Source: Hevea brasiliensis
Lineage: Eukaryota; Streptophyta; Magnoliopsida; Malpighiales; Euphorbiaceae
Length of the DNA: 64,000 nt
Assembly: GCF_030052815.1 (NCBI RefSeq)
Contig: NC_079510.1
Coordinates: forward strand, 41,975,566 to 42,039,565
Reading direction: 5' to 3'
This document shows positions 23,700-36,352 of this stretch, in pieces. Position 1 is the first letter of the stretch; each line of letters starts with the position of its first letter. The notes under the pieces were generated by a model that ran no database searches, was not told where the DNA came from, and saw only the letters and a list, made by a program, of their open reading frames with translations. The position numbers were made by a program, and so were the translations under genes.

Positions 23700-24800
23700 A
23701 GCTTGGCGCACATATCATCGAAGAAGAGACCATTGATTCAGGAAGTACATGAGTTGATGGATCAAGGTCTAATCTTAGATCTTTCAGATGAGGGAGTATT
23801 ATTGGCCCATTTTTCAATGAGACCAGACCTGCGAGACAGAATCAGAGTTTCCCAGCACAGAGACCCCCAATTAATGAAGATTATAGAAAGAGTACAGCGG
23901 GGTAAAGGTGGTGAGCTTGGATTTGCCAATGATGGCGCTCTTATGCAAGGTTCCAGGATATGTGTGCCCGACGTGGACAATCTCAGAAATGAAATCATGT
24001 GAGAGGCACACTATACACTGTACAATGTCCACCTAGGCTCTACCAAGATGTACCATGATGTGAAAGATAGCTACTGGTGGAATGGCATGAAGAGAGACAT
24101 AGCAGACTTTATGTCCAAGTGTCAGAAGGTGAAGTTTGAACACCAGAGGCCGTCAGGGAAGCTGCAAGAGCTCCCTATCCCAGAATGGAAGTGGGAAATG
24201 ATCACTATGGATTTTGTAACTGGGTTGCCTCATACCACGCAGGGATATGATTCAATATGGGTAATTGTAGATCGTCTGACTAAATCAACTAATTTCTTGC
24301 CTGTGAAAACCACCTATTCTGTTGCAAAGTACGCCCGGCTCTATGTTCAAGAAATAGTCAGATTGCATGGAGTTCCTGCTTCCATAATTTCTGATAGAGG
24401 GCCCCAGTTCACTTCTAGGTTTTGGAGAAAGCTACAAGAGGCACTTGGCACGTAATTAAACTTTAGTATCGCCTTTCACCCTCAGACAAACGGGCAGTCC
24501 GAAAGGACAATCCAAATACTGGAAGACATGCTTTGCATGTGTGTTTTGGATTTTGGAAGTCAATGGGATGATCAACTACCGTTGGTGGAGTTTGCCTGCA
24601 ACAACAGTTATCACTCCAGCATCGGAATGGCACCGTATAAGGCACTATATGACAAAAAGTGTAGGTCTCCTCTATGTTGGATGGAAATTGGAGAAGCGAA
24701 GGTACATGATGTAGACTTAGTGCAGTACACTTTAGAGATGGTTCCTTTAATCAGGGAATGATTGAAAGCAGCTTTCAGTAGGTAGAAGAGTTATGCAGAT
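23700..24800 (+). pseudogene. Tekay integrase, DD35E core
   Basis: The N-terminal zinc-binding part is visible ([17 protein letters not shown], then [13 protein letters not shown]). The usual second Cys of the pair is missing because about three codons are deleted. The core has first Asp in TMDFVTGLP (near 24209), second Asp in [10 protein letters not shown] (24393-24395) and Glu in NGQSERTIQ (24501-24503). The last two are 36 codons apart, i.e. DD35E. Stops interrupt at about 24000, 24453, 24760 and 24786. Confidence 0.9.
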
Positions 24801-25256
24801 CCCATACGGAGGGATGTAGAGTTTGCAGCAGGCGATTACGTATTCTTGAAGGTTTCTCCGATGAAGGGAGTTATGAGATTTGGAAAGAATGACAAGTTGG
24901 CACCTTGGTATATTGGACCTTTTGAGGTTACTGATAGAGTTGGAGCAGTTGCCAATTGGTTGGAGTTACCACCCAACCTTTCTCATATTCATCCTGTATT
25001 TCACATCTCTATGCTCAAGAAATACATACCTGATCCTTCTCATGTGTTAGAGCCGGATATAGTAAAGCTGAAAGAAGGCTTGACGTTTGAGGAGCAACCT
25101 ATAGCCATAGTGGACTACCAAGTGAGGCAGCTAAGATCAAAACAAATCCCCATGGTTAAGGTTTTATGAAGGAGCCAGTCAGTGGAAAAATATACCAGGG
25201 AAAGAATGCACCTGGGAGTCAGAGCGGGACATGCGTGGCAAGTACCCTTATTTATT
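24800..25256 (+). pseudogene. Integrase C-terminus and chromodomain-like tail
   Basis: The GPFEVTDRVGAVANWLELP and HPVFHISMLKKYIPDPSHV segments are the conserved end of chromovirus integrases. A chromodomain-like tail follows: an LRSKQIPMVKVL strand ending at a TGA where Trp is expected (25167-25169), then after a frame change CTWESERDMRGKYPYLF to about 25256. The chromodomain is thought to guide integration to heterochromatin. Its presence supports assignment to chromoviruses of the Tekay/Del lineage. Confidence 0.85.
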
Positions 25257-25308
25257 CAATGTGTAATTCTATTCTTTTATTCTGCCTTGTGTAAAATTTG
25301 AGGATGAA

Positions 25309-25329
25309 TTTTCTGTAAGGGGGAAAGAA
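25309..25329 (+). promoter_or_regulatory. Polypurine tract of the Tekay element
   Basis: The run AAGGGGGAAAGAA immediately precedes the TGTAACACCC start of the 3' LTR (25330). This is the position and composition expected of the plus-strand primer for reverse transcription. Confidence 0.85.
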
Positions 25330-27980
25330 TGTAACACCCCTAATTTTTAAATGAATTATTTTATAGGTAGATATTAATATTTTATTTTATTTAAATTTTG
25401 GGAAATTATTTAAAATTTTTCAGATTTTAGAAATCGGATTCGATTTTCCGAAAATATCAAACTTTGATGATTTTTAAAAATTAATTTAAAGACCACGTGG
25501 AAAAACTAAAAATATATTTAGACTCTATGAATTTTTCTAAATTTTATAGAATTTTTTGGGCCTCGTTTTTTGTTCCAGGGCAGAATAAAAATTCAATTTC
25601 TGGTATCTTGAATCGAATCGATTGAATCAAATCGGACTGAATCGGATCGGCCCATTTTCTTTTTTTCTTCTTCTTCTTCTTCAAGCGCTCCCGACACCCT
25701 CCCTCTCTCTCTCTCATTTTCTCTCTCCTCTCTCCTCCTCTCGCCCCATCGCTCCCACCGCCGACGCACCACCTCGCCTCTTCCTTCGCCACCGCCACCA
25801 GTAGGCCAAAAACGGGCCCAAAGGCGCTTACGCACGTGGCCCGCTGCTTCACATTCCCGGGCCGATTCCGGCCAATCCGACCACCAATCGGACCGAGTCT
25901 TGTCCCAAAACACTTCTACACCTTGAGAGCTTTCCATAAACACCAAGAACACCAAATTCTACCAAGCGGTTTGTCCAATTTTTTGCCGGGAAGTTTTAGC
26001 CCATTTTGACTTTTAGGCTACATTTCTCAAAAACCGTAAACCCCACCAAAAATTTTAGAGCACCGGAGTGCTCTACTCGTCGAGAGCTTCGTTACAATAC
26101 CCATTTCAAATTTTTTCAACATCGTTTTTCGATGGATCCCACGAAGCTTCACAGTGTTTTTTCGAGCATTAAATGAGCTTAGAAAATTTCATAAAAATTA
26201 TATACTAACCCCTGTGTTGTGAGTTTCGAGTAGGTACCTTCAATTCACGGAAATTCAACAGTTGCTCGGGTCTGTAATTTTAGGCAGGACAGACAAGCTA
26301 CCAAAAAAGTCTCTGAATTGAGTCGAGGTTATAGGCTACCCCATCGTTTTCAGACGTCCTAGACGAATCTCCAGGGTCGGAATTGGTATAGGTAAACCGG
26401 AACCCTTATTTTTCTTAATTATTTAGTGCTTGATTTTGATAAAAAAATCTATAAAATATTCATGGTAAGTTAGAAAAATATAATTCTTTTTGCGTTAGCT
26501 CTATAATATTGCTAAGGACCACGGGGCAAAGTTTTAGAATTTTTAAAGCTCATTTGGGTAGTTTTTGCAAAACGGGTAATTGTAGGGACTAAATTGTAAA
26601 TTTTCATATTGTGATTGTTGACTGTTTGGGTGGGCCCAGGAGGGGCCATGTGATGTGATTGAGTTGTGGATATGTGGCTTGTGAATATAGAAGTGCAATT
26701 TGAACCCTTTTTTAGGTTGGATAGGTCCTAGGTATAGGGGAGACTCTGCCGGATTTTCGGCATGACCTGGGGTGTCTTTGGTCTTTTCCATGCATGTATT
26801 GAGTCAAATATATTAAATAATTGCTATAAAATTGTCAGGTGAGCCGAGACAGCCTTCCTCCTCCACCCAGCCGCCGTAATGACCTCAATTAAGTCTGTGA
26901 GTAAAATATTAATTTTGATTATAATTTCGATATTATTATATGTTCAAGCATGCCCATGCATCACTTATAAATATATATCTATGTAGTTAAACACTAGGCA
27001 CGTTTTATATTGCATTCATAATTGATGAAGTGCCATGAATGTTGTTTGTGGTAATTTGGAGCAGTGTGCGTGCGTTGGCGTGCGTGTGGTATGGTATTGG
27101 ATATGGACAGGAAGGGTAGACACGACTTGAGAGACACTCGTTGGGACTCGGTCCTTTATGAATAAGTCGGGGTAGACACGGCTTGAGAGACACTTGCTAA
27201 GACCCCACATTTAGTTTATTAAGCTAAAGTCCAGCTTAAGAGACACTCACTGGCAGAGGTTGGATTAAGAAAGCTGTATAGGAGATCAGCTTTCATATAT
27301 GTACTGTTTGAACAGTATTGGATGTGTGAGTACTTCAAATTGCCTTTTTACTGCTATGATGTGATTTGTATGAAAATTTATGATGATGTTGCATTTCATA
27401 CCTTAGGATGCATTAGCTTTAGCTAGCTATAGAAATTGTGGTTAAAATTAGTATTTTACTCTCTGAGTCGAACGCTCACTCCTGTTCATCTATTTTTCCA
27501 GGCTACAGGAGGATTACTTATTGTGACTAACCTGCTATTCTTTTTCGCAGGTCAATTAGTAGTTTTTGATGTATTTTGTATAATTGAGCTAAATTTTAAA
27601 CTCCGTATGTGTTAGGAGTATTTTAGTTAATTTGGGTCTGTAATATAATATGGTGCTGAATTTGTAAGATTATTATTTGCATGTATGACTAGGTTGGATG
27701 AGTGAACTGAGCTCCTATTGGATTTTTGATATTATGAGCATGTGGAGGGTGAGCTGAGCTTCCAATTTATTATATGTTGTGTTTACAGGTCGGACGAGTA
27801 AAAAACTCCCCGTTGAATAGTCTATTTTATGGCCAGACTCTGTCCGGTTGAATTCTTAAAATTAAGCCCAAATAGGCCTTAAGATTAGATTGAGAAATAA
27901 TTAGGCTTACTACAGGCCTCGGGGGCTTTAGGCTAGCTCAGGTCCTAGTGCCGGTCCAGCCCATAGGTTGGGTCGTGATA
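25330..27980 (+). repeat. 3' LTR of the Tekay element (2.65 kb)
   Basis: It starts TGTAACACCC and ends GTCGTGATA, where the last canonical ACA appears changed to ATA. It contains a TC-rich segment (25660-25800), three internal subrepeats around an ACTTGAGAGACACT core (27124-27260), and the segment missing from the 5' LTR (26245-27460). A solo LTR of the same family is at 33722-36347 on the other strand. Short open frames in the TC/GA-rich part are by-products of composition. Confidence 0.9.
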
Positions 27981-27985
27981 GACTT

Positions 27986-29673
27986 TATTTTTTTATTTAA
28001 AAAAAAAAGAGACATTACTTTTATAATTATACTTTTATTCCGATTATAATTATAACATATGTTATTCCTTTTTTTTTATTAAAAAAAATGTAACTGATGA
28101 TGTAATTACAGTAACAAAAAATCAAGAACTTTATCTTCCTAAAAGACTAAAAACCTTTTCTTTTCCTTATAGATGATTGGAGATAGAATAAACCAAAAAT
28201 AAAATAACCTAGAGGTACCTCTAGATCAGAAAATGAGCTATGTAGTCCACCAACCCTATTTCGGCTCTGTCACTGTATATGTGCCTTTCTTTTGTTTCCG
28301 TTTTCTTTTCCTTAAATAAATTGAGAATGAATTGTTCAACTATTATTCATCAATAAGAAACATTATTTATAAATAGCATTTTTTTATTACTATTCATACA
28401 CAGTTATATTGATATTTAATCTTATTTACATAGTCACTAAAATACCTATTGTATTTTGGACTTTCAATATATTTCTTACTCCTATTGATTAAAAAAAATT
28501 AAATTTTATTGCATTTTGATAATTTTATCTAATCCTTTTAATTTTGACACAACTGATCAAATTTCTAAAAATTGTTAAAATTTTATACAATTTTCGTCAA
28601 TCAAATTTTGAATTTCATAATTTAATTTGTTTATAGTTAAATTGCAAATCTAACATTACCTCATTAATTAATTTTGAGTATATGATTAAATCTATCCAAT
28701 TAAATGACTAAGTGAACATATATATAATGTTTGTAAGTAGTTGATATAATATTATTATAGTTGGATTAAACGGAAAATAAAGCAGAAGAATATGTAAAAA
28801 AAAATTTTTGGGTAAAATTATAAAAATCTTTCAAAATTTTGAAAAATTTAGATAAATTTTTTCTATGTATTTTGAAATTTTAATAATTTTGTAAAGATTA
28901 AAAAATATTAAATAAAGTTACCAAAATGCAATAAAATTTAATTTTTTTAATTGATAGGCATATTTTTTAAAAAAATATTAATGATTTCCATCTTCCTAAT
29001 CTAACGGCTCTTATTAAGTCACATCGTATGTTCCACCTACCAACGTCAATCACGTCTTGTAATAAACATGACTATAATATCCTCTCATTATGTAATTTAA
29101 AATTATGTAGATTTAAAAAAATTAAAATTAAAAAAATTTTAAAAAAATTAAAATGTTATAGTGATTGATAATGATAATAATAGTGGTAATTAAATCACTC
29201 TCCATTTTTTTTAAGAATAATTTTAATATTTAAATAAATTATATATATATATATATATTAAAAATTTATCTTTTAACAATAAACTAAACACTACCTCAAT
29301 TTTAGTTAAAATGTTTAATTTGATAAATTTCATTTTCAAACTTTTGAATTAATTTTAACTTTCGCAATTAGATTATTTATACCTAAAATTACTTAAGAAC
29401 TGAATTTTTTTAATTAATAAATATTATTTTAATAAAAATATGAAGTCCATTATTATATAAAATATATCTTATGTTTTAATTAACATATTGTGTTAGTGAT
29501 TTTACATATTCTTATCTATCAAGTAACTTTATTACGAAAATTAAAATAAATTTCAATCATTGAAGATAAATTTGATAAAATTAAAAATATTTGATTAATG
29601 TGCACAAATATTTGAATTTTTTAGTCATTAAAAATTTTTAATATATATTTTTCTATTTTGTTTACTCTCTTTC

Positions 29674-29719
<46 letters not shown>

Positions 29720-30330
29720 ACATTTTATATACTTAATATAAATGAAAATTACAAATCAATTTTAATTACTTGTGTTAAATTTATTTTTATAATTATAAAA
29801 TTTTAAATTTTAATTAAAAAAAATAAATGAATAAACTTAGCACCTAAGCCACTGTTTTTTAATAAATCGGAAAGTACAATACGTGGGGCTGTCACATCTT
29901 AATAATCAATAATCAGTGATTGTTCACGTAGCAGATAAAATAGGTCTGGTCAAGAGAAGGCCCATAGAGGTTTGATGAAGATAAAGTCGAACTTTTTTGT
30001 ATACGCACAAATGAGCCCATGAAATGAGCCCTTCAAAAAAACCCACATGAGGGAGACTGAAAATTGAAGCGAAGTGATTAAAAAAGCAACTCCTAAAATC
30101 TGTAAGCAATAACGTTGAAGAAAATGCTGTCCATGATAAACAAAGTGATTAATTAATTATTAAGAATGATGAAAATTGAAGGTTTTGTTGTCAGGCCAAG
30201 AAAGTTTCTTCTTGTTCAGTTATAGTAATGTTTGAACAATGCACAAATAGAAAATATGCCGAAAAACAATCCCAACAACCAGCCTAAAATAGACTAGGCT
30301 CCTTTCATCACCCGCTCTTGGGGGAAAACA
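27986..30330. other. AT-rich intergenic spacer
   Basis: Very AT-rich sequence with a TA microsatellite near 29680-29715 and smaller TA runs near 29240. No frame has a recognisable domain. The last few hundred bases should include the promoter and leader of the ANTH gene at 30331, but I could not assign a TATA box with confidence. Confidence 0.6.
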
Positions 30331-31440
30331 TTGCAGGAAATGAAGTTCTGGAGGAGGGCTACCGGTGCCCTCAAAGACCAGAGAAGCATACTCCTCGCCA
30401 GCCTCTCTCGCCTTTCGGGTTACCGGAACCCTGATCTTGAAGCAGCCATCATTAAGGCAACCAATCATAATGATAGCTATGTCGATTATGGGAATGTCCA
30501 GAGAGTCTTTGCATGGATTCGTGCTTCCCCGGTGAGCATGAAACCTCTCATTCGAGCTCTCAGTAGCCGAATGGAGAAGACGCGTAGCTGGGTTGTGGCT
30601 CTCAAGGGTTTGATGTTAATGCATGGCGTTTTCTGTTGCAAGACCCCAGCAGTGCTAAGGATTGGAAGGTTGCCATTTGATCTCTCAAATTTCAGCGATG
30701 GACACTCCAAAAGTGGCAAAATGTGGGGGTTTAATGCCTTCATTCGCAGTTACTATGCGTTTTTAGATCAAAGATCTGCTCTCTTATATGAGCAACGCAA
30801 GCAAACTGAAGATCCAATGGTGCAGGAGCTTCTAAAGCTGCAAAACTGGCAAATATTGCTTGATTTGCTGCTTCGAATCAAACCACGGTACAGTAACATG
30901 AGGGAGAACTTGATTCTTGAAGCTATGGATTGTGTGATCGTCGAAATATTTGATGTTTATAGCAAAATTTGTAATGGGATTGCAAAGATTCTGCTGGGAA
31001 TATACTCAGCAGGGAAGCTCGAAGCAAGAATGGCACTTAAGGTTCTTCAAAAAGCAATGACCCAAGGTGAGGATCTTGCTCTATATTTTGAGTTTTGCAG
31101 GGATTTTGGTGTCTTTAACGCAATGGAAGTCCCCAAAGTTACTCACATCCCAGAAGAAGATATCAGGGATCTTGAACGTATAATTAGTGGAGTTTCTGAT
31201 ACAACCAAAGTGAATTATGATTACGTTGATGATAATAAAGCTTTAAAGGAAGTTGCTTCTGCCATTGTTGAAGACAAGAAACCCAATGGATTGAAGACGA
31301 TAATAACAGACAAATGGGAGGTTTTTGATGAAGAAGGGAATGAACTTTACAATTATAGAACAGGAAACCCTGCAAATTGTGCTTCTCTTCCTCTTTTGCC
31401 TGTTTATAAACAAGAACTCCCAGATTTAATTAGTTTCTAG
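30331..31440 (+). CDS. ANTH-domain putative clathrin assembly protein (At1g25240-like), intronless
   Basis: An intact 369-residue frame. It belongs to the plant ENTH/ANTH/VHS superfamily, whose members bind membrane phosphoinositides and recruit clathrin at the plasma membrane and trans-Golgi. The ANTH domain occupies about residues 10-160: KATNHNDSYVDY (42-53), FAWIRASP, WVVALKGLMLMHGVF (87-101), LPFDLSNFSD (114-123) and FIRSYYAFLDQRS (137-149). A helical ANTH C-lobe follows to about 290, then a short tail ending PDLISF. The KAT half of the lipid-binding signature is present, but the basic KxKH half seen in AP180/CALM is not, as I recall for this short-tailed subfamily. DPF/NPF repeats are absent. 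Family proteins often start MKxWxRA, so the Met at 30340 may be the true start instead of 30331. Confidence 0.92.
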   Translation: MQEMKFWRRATGALKDQRSILLASLSRLSGYRNPDLEAAIIKATNHNDSYVDYGNVQRVFAWIRASPVSMKPLIRALSSRMEKTRSWVVALKGLMLMHGVFCCKTPAVLRIGRLPFDLSNFSDGHSKSGKMWGFNAFIRSYYAFLDQRSALLYEQRKQTEDPMVQELLKLQNWQILLDLLLRIKPRYSNMRENLILEAMDCVIVEIFDVYSKICNGIAKILLGIYSAGKLEARMALKVLQKAMTQGEDLALYFEFCRDFGVFNAMEVPKVTHIPEEDIRDLERIISGVSDTTKVNYDYVDDNKALKEVASAIVEDKKPNGLKTIITDKWEVFDEEGNELYNYRTGNPANCASLPLLPVYKQELPDLISF

Positions 31441-33716
31441 TATTGGATTTTACTGGGGAGCTTGAACTCATGACTTCAACCAGAACTTCTTCAACAATGG
31501 ATGAAGAGAGGAAATTGGGCAATCACTTTTAATTTCTTTTTAATTTTTAGATACTTTTTTTATGAGTTTGAATATTATTACAGTATCTTCTTTAAGCAGG
31601 TAAAAATATAGCCAAGTTTTAAACAATAGCCAAGTTTTAAACGAGTATACATTAATTCCTAGCTCTAATTATTTGATAATTAATTAATTAATTAATTAAT
31701 TAATTTGTTATAGTTGATAAAGAAGTGAGCTCTCCTTTCTTATCCAAGAGAATTCAACTTAACTAGAAAGCATTTTAGAATTATCTATTCTAAAAGCAAT
31801 AAATAGATGTGTAAAAATGTACTTTTAAAATTATCAAAGGAGATGATTTAATTTTGATACGCAAAAATTGATTTGAGAATACTTTTAAATGTTAATATTA
31901 AAAAATTAATTTGATATATGCACTTGTTACTAGTTTATCATCTAGGTTTAAATCTTGTGATGAATATTAGAAAATAATTCTTAAATTGATTTTTTAATTT
32001 AATGACATTAGAGTAGTGTTAAATGTTAATTTAATGATAATTGAATAGCCTATAAAATTTAAGATAGTTTGAATCTCACTTAAATGAAAAAAAGGGTTAA
32101 TTCCTAAATAATACACATATTAAGTGTGGAGGTACACCTTTAAACTCATTTGATAGAGTAAATTAATTAAAAAGTATGCACATCATTGTAAACATTTGAA
32201 ATAAAATTTTTATATTTGCAAGAAAGAAAAATAAGTAATTTTCTAAATAGGGGAAATTGGATTTGCAAATAGGTTCATATAGTTTTTTTTAAAGAAATAA
32301 TTAGAATATATTTGATATTACTGTTAGAATTGTTATTGAGAAAAATATTTTTACATGTATATATTAGCTAGAGATTATTAAAAAAATTATTTAAAATTAA
32401 ATTTAATAAATTTTATTTATAAGAATATTAAAATAATAAAATAATTTTTTAAAATTATTTAAAATAATATATTTAAAATAATATTTTTTTCTTGAAAAGT
32501 AATTTTGGGCCTATAAATTCAATACCAAATAGTCACACTTAATATACACGTTCAACGTTCACTTAAGTTGATGTGAATTTTTTTAATATTAAAAAATTAT
32601 TTCATAAAATTATAAGACCCACTAAAATTGAGATAATAATGGATAGAGTATTCACAAAAATCACCTTACCCAAATTCAAATTCGATTAGTATTCTCAAAA
32701 CACGAACTCATTCTAAGCTTATTTAAAATTTATTCTCAATTACTCAAATTCGATTATTAATGCCTAGAAAATACCCAAACTTATTTGATTTTATATATTT
32801 TAATTAAAATCTACAAATAAATATTTTAATTAATAATTTATTTTTTTTTTAATTTAATAATTCTACAAAATATTTCAATCTTATTTTATATAAAATAAAA
32901 TATATAAAAATTTATAAATATTTTATAAAAATATATATTTTATATTAAATTAAATATTTATATAAACGATTCAGTTAAAGAATAATCAATATCTAAAATT
33001 CAAATTCGACATGAACTCGTCATGAGTATTAAATAATAAACAGAAACTCATCCCAAATTTAATTATATACCACTAAAATTTATCTTATTAAAGTTTGGTC
33101 AGATTAAGTGCCCACAAAAATTTGACATGTTACCATCTCTATACTAAATAAGATAATTAAAGATTTTTTTTTTTTTAAATCAGCAATAAAATTGCCACTT
33201 GCTCATAAGGATTATTTCCCTTTTTTTTTTTTTCCAATTTCTTCAGTAAATTATTCCCAAATCACTTCGTCATCCGAAATTGAGAGAGGGTAATAGGGAT
33301 GAAATGATTTTGATATTATTAACTGCTTTAGCCAAAGATCAAGAAACAAAATTTCATTGAATTTCAAAATTACGCAGCTTTGTAGGGTTTTTGAGATTGT
33401 GAGAATCAAATTCATGTTCAAGCTGCATTGAAGGGGTTAGGGGCATATTTTGGTGATTCAATAACTTTAACAGCAAGGTGACTTAATAGTTTTTAATTTG
33501 GTTATCATTGCGATACAAATTGGAGTACCAATCATATACCTTCTATTTTAAATTTAAAATTTTATATAAATTCAATTTAATTAATTTTTTTTTATCAATT
33601 TTAATATTTAAAAGGAAAGAATTTAATTTTTTTTAATTTAAAAAATTTTATTTTTAAAAAATAAAAATCAAGTATGATTGTATAAGAGAATTAAATTAAA
33701 ATTTTTTTCTTATAAA
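31441..33716. other. AT-rich intergenic region downstream of the ANTH gene
   Basis: The first few hundred bases probably hold the 3' UTR. The motif AGCCAAGTTTTAAAC occurs twice near 31611-31640. A TTAA array lies at about 31678-31705. The rest is AT-rich with no recognisable gene. A slightly less AT-rich patch near 33280-33480 has no domain that I can identify. Confidence 0.6.
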
Positions 33717-33721
33717 TAATT

Positions 33722-36347
33722 TGTCACGACCCAACCTATGGGCCAGACCGGCACTAGGACCTAGGCCAGCCTAAAGCCTCCAAGACCCGTAGTAAGCCTA
33801 ACTATTCATTAATCCAACTCTAAGGCCCATTTGGGCCCAATTTCAAGAATTCAACCGGACAGAATCCAGCCATAAAATGGACCTTTCAACCGGGAGTTTT
33901 TTACTCACTCGACCTGTAAACACAATATATATCAATTGGGGAGCTCAGCTCACCCTCCACATACTCATAACAACATAAAATAAATGGGAGCTCTGCTCCC
34001 TCATCCAGTCCATCAACATGCATAGAATAATAAGTTTACAGGTCCAAAATAGCAATTTATATTACAGACCCAATTCACATGAATATTTCTAACACATGCG
34101 GAAATTCTATAAGTTTATAAAATTACACAAACATAAATAGATGACCTGTGAGGGAGAAAAGCAGGTTAACCTCAAAAATATCCTCCTGTGGCCTGGAAAA
34201 ATATTGAACAGGAGTGAGCGTTCGACTCAGAGAGTAAAATGTCAAATTTAACCATAATCTCTATAACTATCTAAAACTAATGCATCCTGTAGAGTGAAAT
34301 GCAACATCAGCAATAAATTCACATCATAACAGCAAAAAGGTAATTTGGAGCACTCATACACCCAGTAATATCAATCATAATATATGGGAGCTGATCCCCT
34401 ATACAACTCTCTTAAATCCAACTTGGTGCCAGCGAAGAACTCAAGCCGGACTTTCGCTTAATAAACCAAATCGGGGTCCCAGCGAAGACTCAAGCCGTGA
34501 CTACCCCCGAAGGATCAGGTCCCAGCGAAGATCTCAAGCCGTGACTACCCGTCCTATCCATAGTACACACCACATCACACGCACGCCAACGCACACACAC
34601 TGCTCCAAATTACCACAACAACATCCATGGCACTTTAATAGTTATGAATGCAACATAAAACGTACCTAGAGCTTAACTACATAGATACATACATATAAGT
34701 GATGCATGGGCATGCTTAACATATAATAATATCGAAATTACAATTAAAATTAATATTTTACTCATAGAATTGACAGCGATCACTGTGGCGGCTCGGCGGA
34801 GGAAGAAGGCTGTCCCGGCTCATCTGACAATTATATTATAATTATTTAATACAATTGACTCAACACAAATCAATAAAAGACCAAATTCGTCCTAAATCGT
34901 GTCGAAAATCCGGCAGAGTCTCCCCTATACCTAGGACCTACCCAACCTGCAAAATGGCTCAAAACACACTTCTATATTCACAATCTATATATCCACAACT
35001 CAATCACATCACACAGCCCCTCCTGGGCCCATCAAATCAGTCATCCATCACAATATGTAAAATTTTAATTTAGTCCTTATAATTGATCATTTTTGCAAAA
35101 ACTGCCCAAACAAGCTCTAAAAATTATAAAACTTTGCCCCGCGGTCCTTAGCAATATTACTAGGCTATTGCAAAAAGAATCATAATTTTCTGAACTACCA
35201 CGAATATTTTATGGATTTTTAATCCTATTTAAGCACTAGAAAATTATGAAAAAACAAGGTTCGGGTTTACCTTTGCCGATTCCGACTTCAGGGACGCGCT
35301 CAGGACGTCTGACAATGGAGGGGTAGCCAAAACCTCGGTCCAATTCGGAGACTTTTCCAGAACAGTCTGCGGCAAAAATTCACGCACCAGACAATCGCCG
35401 AATTTTCGCGAATTGAGGATACCTACACGAAGCCCACAACACGGGGGTTAGTACATAAATTTTACGGAATTTTCTAAGCTCATTTAATGCTCGGAAAAAT
35501 ACTGCGAAGTTCCGTGGGACCCACCGAAAAACGGTGTCGGAAAAATTCGAAATTTATTTCGCCGCGAAGCTCTCGACGAGTGGAGCGCTCTGGTACTCTC
35601 GGTTTTCTCGTGGGGTTTACGATTTGTGAGAAATCTAGCCCAAAAGTCAAAATGGGCTAAAACTTCCCGGGCAAAAGTTGGACAAACCGCTCGATGGATT
35701 TCGGTGTTCTTGGTGTCTATGGAAAGCTCTCGACGAGTAGATGAGTTTAGACACAAGACCCGGTCCGATTGGTGGCCGGATCGGCCGAATTTTGGCCGGG
35801 AAGACGAACGGTCGCGCGCGCTGGCCGCTCAGAGCCGTTCCGGCGTTCCAGCAGCCACGGCCGTGGGGAGGGGTGAGGCGGCCACGCGAGCCGGGTGGCA
35901 GGGGAGGTGGCGGCGCGGCAAGGGGAGGAGGGAGGAGAGAGAAAAATAGAGAGAAAGGGAGAGGGGTCAGGACGCGCGGGGAGGAAGAAGGAAGAAAAAG
36001 AAAAGGCCGGTCCGATTCGATCCGATCCGGTCCGGTTCGATTCGGCCGGTTCGATTCATGATATAAAATTTTAAATTTTTACTCTGCCTCGGGACCGAAA
36101 ACGAGGTCCAAAAATTCCGAAAAAAAACCAGAAAACTCAGAAAAATTCGTAGACTCCAAATATATTTTTAGTTTTGTCACGTGGTCTTTAAATAAATTTT
36201 TAAAAATCATCAAAGTTTATATTTTCGAAAAATCGAACCCGATTTTTAAAATCCGAAAAATCTCAAATAATTTCTTAAAATTTAAATAAAATTAAAATAT
36301 CAATAATACTCATAAAATAATAAAATTTAAAATTTTGGGGTGTTACA
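33722..36347 (-). mobile_element. Solo LTR of the Tekay family, minus strand (2.63 kb)
   Basis: On the plus strand it begins TGTCACGACCCAACC and ends GGGGTGTTACA, the reverse complement of the Tekay LTR ends. It aligns along its length with the 3' LTR at 25330-27980 in the opposite orientation, including the subrepeats near 34420-34560. An exact 5-bp duplication, TAATT, flanks it (33717-33721 and 36348-36352). No internal region is present, so it formed by LTR-LTR recombination. Its TC/GA-rich part is much richer in CG dinucleotides than the full element. The Arg/Gly-rich frames at 35626-36061 are compositional. Confidence 0.93.
36006..36058 (-). repeat. CGGTTCGATTC-type short tandem repeat in the solo LTR
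   Basis: About five degenerate 10-11 bp units built on CCGGTTCGATTC occupy this stretch. The corresponding part of the full-length element (about 25610-25650) has decayed copies with CG changed to CA or TG. It is an internal LTR repeat. Confidence 0.7.
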
Positions 36348-36352
36348 TAATT

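Larger units (their letters stand above)
15526..27980 (+). mobile_element. Ty3/gypsy chromovirus, Tekay/Del type, full-length but dead
   Basis: A complete LTR retrotransposon. The LTR starts TGTAACACCC at 15526 and 25330. A PBS matching initiator tRNA-Met lies at 20272-20283. gag-pol runs in the order gag, protease, RT, RNase H, integrase, chromodomain-like tail. A polypurine tract lies just before the 3' LTR, which ends at 27980. Flanking 5-mers GGCTT (15521-15525) and GACTT (27981-27985) differ at one base and are the likely target-site duplication. gag uses one frame and most of pol another. Most interruptions are nonsense changes of Trp, Gln or Arg codons, typical of deamination of methylated cytosines. 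Confidence 0.92.

Noticed and set aside
23365..23998. Long minus-strand frames of 78-150 residues
   Set aside because: They are reverse-strand shadows of the Tekay RNase H and integrase coding sequence.
35626..36061. Arg/Gly-rich open frames on the plus strand
   Set aside because: They lie wholly within the minus-strand solo LTR and come from its CG- and GA-rich composition. The matching part of the other LTR copies is not open in the same frame.
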